A stretch of DNA of 64,000 nt. It comes from Massilia aurea. GTDB lineage: Bacteria > Pseudomonadota > Gammaproteobacteria > Burkholderiales > Burkholderiaceae_D. A model generated the notes under the pieces. It saw nothing but the letters and a program-made list of their open reading frames with translations. It did not search any database and was not told the origin of the DNA. Numbering within the stretch: position 1 is the first letter of the stretch; every line of letters begins with the position of its first letter. Position numbers and translations under genes: made by a program. The DNA lies in NCBI RefSeq assembly GCF_014200505.1, contig NZ_JACHBX010000001.1:682001-746000 (forward strand), given 5' to 3'. Below are positions 15,955-25,189 of the stretch, piece by piece.

Positions 15955-17232
15955 TCAGTCGAGCGACACCGCCCGATAGCGATTGACTTCGCTCGCCGTC
16001 ACCGGCGCGCCGGCATTGCCCCAGCTGGCCCGGATCCAGGTCAGCACCGCCGCCACCTGCGCGTCATCGAGTTCATGCCCGAACGGCGGCATCCCGTACG
16101 GCCGTGGATTACCGCGCGTGCCGGGCGGGAAGCCGCCGTTGACCGTCATCCGGATCGCGTTCACGGCCGGCGTCATGGTCACGGCGCGGTTGCCGGCCAG
16201 CGGCGGGTAGGCCGGCATGCGTCCCTTGCCATCGTCGCCATGGCATGCCGCGCACTGCGCCCCGTAGATTCGGCCACCTTCGGCCAGCACCTGTTCAGCG
16301 GCAGGCAGCAATGCCGGCGTGGGCTGCGCACGCACGGGCGTGGCGGCGAGCGACTTCAGGTAGCCCGCCATCGCGCCCAGATCGTCGGGCGTCAGGTACT
16401 GCAGGCTGCGCGCCACCACTTCGGCCATCGGCCCGGTCGCTGCGCCGCGCGGCGAGATGCCGGTACCCAGCAGCGCCACGATATCCGCGTCGCTCCAGTC
16501 ACCCAGGCCCGCCTCATGGTTGGCGGTGAGCGACGGCGCGTACCAGCCGAGGGTCGGGATCATGCCGCCAGCCAGCGCGCCATCCGCCGCGCCCAGGCTG
16601 TTGCGGGTGCTGTGGCAGGCGCTGCAGTGGCCCAGGCCTTCGACGAGGTAGGCGCCCCGGTTCCAGCTGGCGCTGCGCGCCGGTTGTGCGGCGTATTCAG
16701 CGGGCCGGAAGTACAGCAGGCGCCAGCCGGCCAGTAACGCCTGCTGGTCGTACGGGAAGCGGATATCGTGCGGCCGGTTCGCCTGGCGCTGCGGCGGCAG
16801 GCTGCGAAAGTACGCAAACAGCGCATCCGCATCGGCGCGCGTGACCTTCGTGTAGTTCGTGTACGGGAAGGCCGGATACAGCAGGCGGCCGCTTGGTGCG
16901 ATGCCATTGTGCAGCGCATTCCAGAAGTCGTCGGCGCTCCAGGCGCCGATGCCGGTGTCGCGGTCGGGCGTGAGGTTCGGGCCGTAAAAGCGCCCGAACG
17001 GCGTATCGAGCGCCCGCCCGCCTGCATACGCCACGCCGCCACGCGCCGTGTGGCAGGCGATGCAGTCGCCGGCCTGCGCCAGGTAGGCGCCGCGCGCGAT
17101 ATTGGCGGGCGTGGATGCCCAGGCGGCGGGCGAACTGGCCGGGACGAAGTCGGCGCGCGGCCATGCCAGGGCGATCGCCAGGCCGACTGCGACCACCACC
17201 GCCAGCAGGACGATGCGCACGGTCTTCATCAT
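15955..17232 (-). CDS. Triheme membrane-anchored cytochrome c (dehydrogenase electron-transfer subunit type)
   Basis: Periplasmic electron carrier with an uncleaved-looking N-terminal anchor (about residues 4-25) and three heme-binding motifs: CIACH (57-61), CSACH (about 205) and CAACH (about 336). This layout matches the cytochrome c subunits of membrane alcohol, aldehyde or gluconate dehydrogenases, which pass electrons to ubiquinone or oxidase. Candidate axial Met residues are visible (for example in PYGMPPFGHE). The start codon overlaps the end of the upstream diheme gene by 4 bases (ATGA), so both are co-translated. The catalytic dehydrogenase is not next to them. Convergent with the PilT-like gene. 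Confidence 0.85.
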   Translation of the reverse strand: MMKTVRIVLLAVVVAVGLAIALAWPRADFVPASSPAAWASTPANIARGAYLAQAGDCIACHTARGGVAYAGGRALDTPFGRFYGPNLTPDRDTGIGAWSADDFWNALHNGIAPSGRLLYPAFPYTNYTKVTRADADALFAYFRSLPPQRQANRPHDIRFPYDQQALLAGWRLLYFRPAEYAAQPARSASWNRGAYLVEGLGHCSACHSTRNSLGAADGALAGGMIPTLGWYAPSLTANHEAGLGDWSDADIVALLGTGISPRGAATGPMAEVVARSLQYLTPDDLGAMAGYLKSLAATPVRAQPTPALLPAAEQVLAEGGRIYGAQCAACHGDDGKGRMPAYPPLAGNRAVTMTPAVNAIRMTVNGGFPPGTRGNPRPYGMPPFGHELDDAQVAAVLTWIRASWGNAGAPVTASEVNRYRAVSLD

Positions 17233-17951
17233 GGCGCGCTACCGCAGAGGATCGGCAGCGGCCGGGGTACGGCATCAGCCGGCCGTGGGTCGGCCGGCAT
17301 CGACTGCGCCGCCAGCCAGCCCGAGACGGCGGCGACATCGTCGGGCGACAGGCGCGCCGCTACCTGGCCCATGCAATCGGGTGCATGGGCGCGCCGCACG
17401 CCATTGCGCCAGGCGCCGAACTGCGCGTTGATGTAATCGCGCGGCAGGCCAAGCAGGCCCGGGATCGCGGGCTGCACGCCGGTCAGGCGCGCGCCGTGGC
17501 AGGCGATGCAGGCCGGGATGCCGCGGGTCTGGTCACCCTCGTGCACGAGCTGGCGGCCCCGGTCACGCTGTGCGGGCGACAGGTTGACCGGCGTCGGCGG
17601 CAGCACGGTCGGCGCCTGCGCCGCAAAATGCGCGGCGATTTCGCGCAGGTAGGCGTCGGGCAGGTGCTCGGTGAGGTAGGTCATCACCGGGTAGTGGCGC
17701 CGGCCGTTCTGGAAATTGCGCAGCTGGTGATACAGGTAGCCGGCCGGCTTGCCGCCGATGCGCGGATAGAAGCTGTCGTTGACGGGATTGCCGCGCGCAT
17801 CGACGCGCGCATGGCAGGTGGCGCAGGCGAGCAGGCGCTGGGTGAGGGTGTCGGGAACGGGTTGGGGCGCAGCGTCGGCGATGAGCGCGATGGTGCACAG
17901 GAGCGTGCAGAAAAGCGCGGCAGCGGGCCAACGGAAGCGTCGAGATGGCAT
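17229..17951 (-). CDS. Diheme cytochrome c
   Basis: Secreted cytochrome, 240 residues, with a signal peptide (about 1-27, ending ADA) and two heme motifs, CATCH (about 43-47) and CIACH (about 148-152). The first half has the c4-like spacing (YPRIGGKPAGYLYHQLRNFQNGRR), resembling cytochromes c4/c553 that bring electrons to terminal oxidases. The start at 17951 (MPSRRFRWP) is chosen because the signal peptide begins there; the upstream frame is not coding. Its stop overlaps the triheme gene start. The pair probably forms one relay, but the electron donor cannot be named. Confidence 0.85.
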   Translation of the reverse strand: MPSRRFRWPAAALFCTLLCTIALIADAAPQPVPDTLTQRLLACATCHARVDARGNPVNDSFYPRIGGKPAGYLYHQLRNFQNGRRHYPVMTYLTEHLPDAYLREIAAHFAAQAPTVLPPTPVNLSPAQRDRGRQLVHEGDQTRGIPACIACHGARLTGVQPAIPGLLGLPRDYINAQFGAWRNGVRRAHAPDCMGQVAARLSPDDVAAVSGWLAAQSMPADPRPADAVPRPLPILCGSAP

Positions 17952-18012
17952 GGATTCACCGGCAGCATGGACGCTGACGATGATAGCGCGAATATTGAAC
18001 GCCGCGCGGGAT

Positions 18013-18654
18013 TTACACTGCCGGGGTTTCGGTCTTCCAGCGCCGGTAGATCCGCAGCGCCGCATGCGCGTCGTCTGCCGCATATTGCAGCTGCTTGTCC
18101 GACAGGTGCGGTAGCGACCAGTTGGTGGTCGTGATGCGCTTGGATTTTTGCAGGCGCTGACCGAAGAAGCGTTCCACGGCACTCTTTGCACCCAGCGGAT
18201 TCTTTTCGCCGCGCCGGCGCAGCGCCGTCGACAGATCGAGCACGTGGCGCAATTCGATGCCGAACTTGGACTTCAGCCGCTTGACGTCGTCACCCAGGCC
18301 AAAACCCACCTTGAGGATGCTGCCAGAGGCCAGCACGGGTTCCAGCACGGTGAAGGCGAGGGCGTTGCCAGCGGGCGTGGCGGTCTGGAACAGAAAAGCA
18401 AAGTCGTCGGTGGCCAGCTGCACCAGGTGCGGCCCGGTCGAAACTTCGCCCTTGGCGAACGTTGGCTTGGATTCGGTGTCGAAGCCAATGACATCGGCCG
18501 CGAGCAGCGCCGCGAGCGCCTGCTGCGCGTCGGCGTCGGACCGTACCAGCCGCACATGGGCCGGGTCGATGCCGATGTAGGCGGGCAGCTCGGGTTGCAA
18601 GTCGAGTTGCATTCCTTCTGCTGCCGCGTCCTTCAAGGCGTCTCCCGAATTCAA
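18013..18654 (-). CDS. RNase D-like 3'-5' exonuclease (DEDDy)
   Basis: Single-domain 3'-5' exonuclease of the DnaQ/RNase D superfamily, 213 residues. The DEDD residues are visible: Asp and Glu in IGFDTES (ExoI), Asp in KVGFGLGDDVKRL (ExoII), and Asp in LQYAADDAHAALRIY (ExoIII with the Tyr of the DEDDy class two turns before the final Asp). It lacks the HRDC domains of full RNase D. Its start overlaps the stop of the ProQ-like gene by 4 bases, so it is translated together with an RNA chaperone, which suggests an RNA substrate. DNA cannot be excluded. Confidence 0.85.
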   Translation of the reverse strand: MNSGDALKDAAAEGMQLDLQPELPAYIGIDPAHVRLVRSDADAQQALAALLAADVIGFDTESKPTFAKGEVSTGPHLVQLATDDFAFLFQTATPAGNALAFTVLEPVLASGSILKVGFGLGDDVKRLKSKFGIELRHVLDLSTALRRRGEKNPLGAKSAVERFFGQRLQKSKRITTTNWSLPHLSDKQLQYAADDAHAALRIYRRWKTETPAV

Positions 18655-19190
18655 GTCTTCGAGAACTTGGACGCCAGCGCCTGCAGCTTTTCCTGGCGCT
18701 TGCGGTTGTTTTCTTCTTCGAGGGCGGCGTCGCGCTCGGCCTTCTTGCGATCGGCTTCTTTCTTGAAGCGCTGCTGCAGCTGCTCTTTGGCGTGCAGGCG
18801 GTGTGCTTCAGGCACTTCGGCGCCGGCGGTGCCGTCGAGGTCGTAGCGGACCTTGGCTTTTTCCATCGCGCGCAGGTAGCGCATCGAGCCGGTGTGGATG
18901 CCGAGGGCGGCGCGCATCGTTTTCTTGTCCAGGCCCGGCATGCGTGCCTGCAACTGCTTGTCGATACCGATCGACAGTGGCAGGCAGTCACGGAAGGCGG
19001 GATACTCCTGCTGGAGTTGCTTGAGCAGCGAGCGCGCCGACTGGCCTGATGCCGGGGCAGGGGCGGCAGCCGGGGCTGCTGGCGCTGCCGGCTCGGCTGG
19101 CGACTGCGTTGGCTGCTGTGCATCCGGGGTGGCTGGCGCGGCGGTGGTGTCGACGGACTCTGCAGGGGTATTGGTATTCATTGACTTCAT
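18651..19190 (-). CDS. ProQ/FinO-domain RNA chaperone
   Basis: RNA-binding protein of the ProQ/FinO family, which binds structured sRNAs and mRNA 3' ends. Residues 1-48 are a disordered Ala/Pro/Thr-rich leader. The FinO domain (about 50-135) shows LLKQLQQEYPAFRDCLPLSIGIDKQL, KKTMRAALGIHTGSMRYLRAM and the Tyr/Arg patch in KVRYDLDGTAGAEV. The C-terminus (about 137-179) is a highly charged Lys/Glu/Arg helix. It starts at ATG 19190 or ATG 19181; neither has a good ribosome site. It is the first gene of a two-gene operon with an RNase D-like exonuclease, and a plausible promoter lies at 19235-19263. Confidence 0.88.
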   Translation of the reverse strand: MKSMNTNTPAESVDTTAAPATPDAQQPTQSPAEPAAPAAPAAAPAPASGQSARSLLKQLQQEYPAFRDCLPLSIGIDKQLQARMPGLDKKTMRAALGIHTGSMRYLRAMEKAKVRYDLDGTAGAEVPEAHRLHAKEQLQQRFKKEADRKKAERDAALEEENNRKRQEKLQALASKFSKT

Positions 19191-19234
19191 GGTAAGAACA
19201 GGATTGCGAAGGATAGCACGGCGCTAAAAGCCGC

Positions 19235-19263
19235 ATTGTACTAGTTCCACTAATAAATGTTGA
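19235..19263 (-). promoter_or_regulatory. Candidate promoter of the proQ-like operon
   Basis: On the minus strand TCAACA (19258-19263), a 17-base spacer and TACAAT (19235-19240), 45 bases before the start codon. Four of six match in each of the boxes or better, so this is a plausible sigma-70 promoter. Confidence 0.45.
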
Positions 19264-19304
19264 GAAAGACGCACTGCGATGAAGCATTGAAACGCGAAAT
19301 CGTG

Positions 19305-19509
19305 TATGATCCGCCTCTTGCCTTGAGTCCGGCTTGCGCCGGCGCAGACCAGCAAGAAGGTCATCATGCCGGGGCAATGCACCCGGTGACACGTGCAGAT
19401 CCCTCACCGTATCGAGCAATGATCACCAAAACTTGCATTGGGGCGTAATGGCCCCATCTCCTATTCTTCTAGAAAAATAGATGCAAGCCCGTGTTAGCGG
19501 GCTTTTTTT
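19305..19509 (+). ncRNA. Candidate structured RNA ending in a terminator, upstream of rpoD
   Basis: Part of the 546-base gene-free stretch between the proQ-like gene and rpoD. A -10-like TATGAT is at 19305-19310 with no good -35. The next 200 bases hold stable hairpins: CCGGC-ttgc-GCCGG (19329-19342), CCGGG...CCCGG (19369-19386), GGGGC...GCCCC (19440-19455) and a long-range CTTGCAT/ATGCAAG pairing (19432-19438 with 19481-19487). It ends at an intrinsic terminator (19485-19509). I see no ORF with a ribosome site and no match I recognise to 6S, SRP, tmRNA or a known riboswitch. It may be a free sRNA or an attenuated rpoD leader. The rest of the gap (19510-19736) is leader with a GCCCT-aaggt-AGGGC hairpin and GGAGAG before rpoD. 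Confidence 0.4.
19485..19509 (+). terminator. Rho-independent terminator before rpoD
   Basis: AAGCCCG (19485-19491), 6-base loop, CGGGCTT (19498-19504) and a run of T to 19509. It faces rpoD, which starts 228 bases later, so it must end a separate RNA or attenuate transcription into rpoD. Three stem bases are shared with the 19432/19481 long-range pairing. Confidence 0.85.
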
Positions 19510-19736
19510 CGTTCCGACATGCACAGCACGATTTTGAACAGCGACCAACGCCACCTGCCCGCAGCCCCGATATTACGCCGGCGCGCGCACCGAAGGGCAG
19601 GTCGGGCTTGAAGTCTGGCATGTCCGCCCTAAGGTAGGGCCACTTCCGTTCCCCATTCCCAGGTCCCGTACGCGGGGCCCGCTGGATTATTGACTTCGCA
19701 GGCGCGCTACTCGCCTCGACTGGAGAGTTTTAAGCT

Positions 19737-22475
<2,739 letters not shown>

Positions 22476-22507
22476 TTCGTCATACAGCGTCGGTCGTCTC
22501 GACGTGA

Positions 22508-22541
22508 AAAGCCGCCCGGTTCGCACCGGGCGGCTTTTTTT
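22508..22541 (+). terminator. Rho-independent terminator of rpoD
   Basis: AAGCCGCCCGG, 6-base loop, CCGGGCGGCTT and a T-run, 32 bases after the rpoD stop. Confidence 0.93.
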
Positions 22542-22773
22542 GTGCTGGCCTGTCAGCGGCAGTCGACGCCATGTACGCGCCACCTTCCAGAATAAATCAT
22601 CGACATGCCCCGGACACGATTCTTTGTCACTCTCCCAAGTAAACCGTGGTTGTCAATACACACGTTTTATTGAACAGCAGAAATAAATTCGGACAGATGT
22701 TCTATGCCCCCCGATTTTTGCAATACTTGGCCTGTACTTCAGGCCTTGATTTCCTTCCTTGAAAGACCGCAAC
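22542..22773 (+). promoter_or_regulatory. Gene-free upstream region of the outer-membrane protein gene
   Basis: AT-richer than its surroundings, so it probably holds the promoter for the next two genes. A perfect GGCCTG-tactt-CAGGCC inverted repeat at 22729-22745 ends 28 bases before the start codon and could be an operator or leader hairpin. No clear -35/-10 pair was found. Confidence 0.3.
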
Positions 22774-23568
22774 ATGCCTTCCACCCAATACCCACGCCTT
22801 GCCAAATCCTGTCTCGCCAGCCTCGCGCTGCTGGCCCCGCTGTCCGCTGTCGCTGGCGATGACGTGATCGTCACCGACCGGCCCGATTTCGTCGAGTCCA
22901 GCAATGTGGTCGGCCGTGGCCGGTTCCAGATCGAGACCAGCGTGCTGGCCGAGCGGGACAAGTCCGATGGCGTGCGCGCGCGGACCTACAGCATGCCGAC
23001 GCTGCTGCGCTACGGCGTGGGCGACGTGCTCGAACTGCGGCTCGAAACCGACGGCCGTACGGTGCAGCATGCGGGCGGCGAGGGCACGTCCGCCGGCTAC
23101 GCCGACACGGCGCTCGGCGTGAAATGGCATGTGCAGGACGAGGCGCCGGGGCGGCCGTCGGTGGGTGTGCTGCTGCATGCCGACCTGGACAGCGGGTCGC
23201 GGACCTGGCGCGGTCAGGGCGTGCGCCCGTCGCTGCGCGTGGCCGCTGAATGGGAATTGCCGGGCGACCTGTCGCTGGGCGTGATGCCCGGCATCGGCCG
23301 CGAGCGCACCGAGGACGGCAAGCGCTTCGGCTACGGCATCCTCGGCGTGGTGCTTGGCAAAGAGCTGACGCCGACCTGGCGCGCATTCGTCGAAGTGGCG
23401 GCGCCGCAGATCGCCCGCAGCGCCAACGGCGGCACCGTGGCCACGTTCGACACGGGCATGGCGTGGCTGCTGTCAGACCGCTGCCAGCTCGACACCATGC
23501 TGTCGCTGGGCCTGAACCGGCGCACGCCCGATGCCGCGCTCACGGTCGGGCTATCGTTCAAACTGTAG
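22774..23568 (+). CDS. Outer-membrane transporter-like protein (MetA/phenol-degradation family type)
   Basis: A 264-residue exported protein: signal peptide (about 1-28, ending VAG), then a beta-rich sequence with the opening DDVIVTDRPDFVESSNVVGRGRFQIETSV, a pattern of the transporter/MetA-pathway barrel family (PF13557). Strands alternate to the end at GLSFKL, so a 10-12-strand outer-membrane barrel is likely. The start is ATG 22774; a TTG at 22759 would add five residues. The chemoreceptor gene starts 12 bases later, so the two are probably co-transcribed and may concern the same compound. Substrate unknown. Confidence 0.7.
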   Translation: MPSTQYPRLAKSCLASLALLAPLSAVAGDDVIVTDRPDFVESSNVVGRGRFQIETSVLAERDKSDGVRARTYSMPTLLRYGVGDVLELRLETDGRTVQHAGGEGTSAGYADTALGVKWHVQDEAPGRPSVGVLLHADLDSGSRTWRGQGVRPSLRVAAEWELPGDLSLGVMPGIGRERTEDGKRFGYGILGVVLGKELTPTWRAFVEVAAPQIARSANGGTVATFDTGMAWLLSDRCQLDTMLSLGLNRRTPDAALTVGLSFKL

Positions 23569-23580
23569 GGAGAAATCACC

Positions 23581-25185
23581 ATGAATCTGACCATCCGGCA
23601 CCGGCTGTTTCTATCGAACCTGGCAGCGGTTTTTCTGGCTGCCGTGGTGGCGTGCATCGCCTACAGCGCGATGTTGTCGCTCGAAACGGCGATGAATGCC
23701 ATCACCGTCAACGGCAGCGCGCTGAAGCACCAGCTCCAGGCCGACATGGCGCACGACGCCTTGCGCGCCGATGTACTGGCCGCGCTGATTGCCGGACCGG
23801 ATGGTGCAGGCAAGCAGGCCGACGTCCGGCGCGACCATGCGCAGCACGCGGCCACGCTGGCCGGCTTGATCGACACGCTGGCCAAGGAGCATCCCGACGC
23901 GGCGCTGCAAAGCGCCATTCCTGCCGTGCGCGCTGACGTCGACGCCTACCTCAAGAGCGTGGCGCGGATGATCGACCTGGCGTTCACCGACCCGGTTGCG
24001 GCGCGCCAGGCGCAGGCGGACTTCATGGGGCATTTCCGCAAGCTCGAAACGAGTATGGGCGAACTGAGCGACACCATCGGGGCTGGCGCGGAGGCCACGC
24101 GCGTTGGCGGCCACGAACTGGTCGTGCGCTCCGAACGCCTGCTGCTGCTGGCGTCCCTGATCTCTGTGATGCTGATGGTCGTGGTGGGCCAGCTGTCTGC
24201 ACGTGCCATCCGGCGCCCGCTCGAGGAAGCGGTGGCGTTCGCCGGCCGCATTGCCGACGGCGACCTTGGCGCAACGCTCGACTGCAACGCCGACGACCGG
24301 ACCGAAACCGGGCGCCTGAAGGTGGCGCTGCAGCGCATGCGCGCCAATCTGCACGGGGTGGTCAGCCAGGTGCGCGGCAGTACCGACGCCATCGAAACGG
24401 CGTCCGGTGAAATCGCCAGCGGCAACCTGGACCTGTCACGCCGCACCGAGCAGCAGGCCGGCGCGCTGGAAGAAACGGCGGCATCGATCGAAGAACTGGC
24501 GGCGACGGTCAAGCAGAATGCCGACAGCGCCTTGCAGGCCAACACGCTGACGGCATCGGCGTCCCAGGTGGCCGTCAAGGGCGGCGAAGCGGTGGCGCGC
24601 GTGGTCGATACGATGGGCGCCATTCACACGTCGTCGCGCCGCATTGTCGACATCACCGGCACGATCGAATCGATTGCGTTCCAGACCAATATCCTGGCGC
24701 TCAATGCGGCGGTGGAAGCGGCGCGCGCCGGCGAGCAGGGGCGCGGTTTTGCCGTGGTGGCGTCCGAGGTACGCAACCTGGCCCAGCGCGCCAACGCGGC
24801 GGCCGGCGAAATCAAGGTGCTCATCGACGAGTCGGTGCGGCACGCCGACAACGGGATTTCCCTCGTCGCGGCGGCCGGCGGCACGATGGACGAGATCGTG
24901 GCCAGCGTGCGGCGCGTCACCGATATCGTGGCCGAGATTGCCACTGCCAGCCAGCGCCAGGGACAGGGCATCGCGCAGGTCAACAGCGCGATCGGGGAAA
25001 TCGACGCCGTCACGCAGCAGAATGCTGCGCTCGTCGAGCAGGCCGCCGCGGCGGCGGCCTCGATGCAGGAGCAGACCGCCAACCTCAGTGCGCTGGTCGG
25101 GAATTTCAAGCTGGGTCAGGCGGCGCCGGTACAGCTGGCGCCGGTGGACCGGCGCCGGCAGACCGGCGTGTTGCAACTCGCGTGA
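23581..25185 (+). CDS. Methyl-accepting chemotaxis protein
   Basis: Inner-membrane chemoreceptor, 534 residues. A first helix (about 10-32), a periplasmic four-helix-bundle sensor (about 33-180), a second helix (about 183-205), a HAMP domain ([22 protein letters not shown], about 208-260) and a signalling domain (about 265-515). The highly conserved hairpin tip is [39 protein letters not shown], which binds CheA/CheW. Adaptation segments with Gln/Glu pairs ([27 protein letters not shown]) flank it. There is no clear C-terminal pentapeptide for CheR tethering. The ribosome site is GGGAGA. It probably forms a unit with the upstream outer-membrane protein. It converges with ppc with only 4 bases between stops. 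Ligand unknown. Confidence 0.93.
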   Translation: MNLTIRHRLFLSNLAAVFLAAVVACIAYSAMLSLETAMNAITVNGSALKHQLQADMAHDALRADVLAALIAGPDGAGKQADVRRDHAQHAATLAGLIDTLAKEHPDAALQSAIPAVRADVDAYLKSVARMIDLAFTDPVAARQAQADFMGHFRKLETSMGELSDTIGAGAEATRVGGHELVVRSERLLLLASLISVMLMVVVGQLSARAIRRPLEEAVAFAGRIADGDLGATLDCNADDRTETGRLKVALQRMRANLHGVVSQVRGSTDAIETASGEIASGNLDLSRRTEQQAGALEETAASIEELAATVKQNADSALQANTLTASASQVAVKGGEAVARVVDTMGAIHTSSRRIVDITGTIESIAFQTNILALNAAVEAARAGEQGRGFAVVASEVRNLAQRANAAAGEIKVLIDESVRHADNGISLVAAAGGTMDEIVASVRRVTDIVAEIATASQRQGQGIAQVNSAIGEIDAVTQQNAALVEQAAAAAASMQEQTANLSALVGNFKLGQAAPVQLAPVDRRRQTGVLQLA

Positions 25186-25189
25186 ACCG

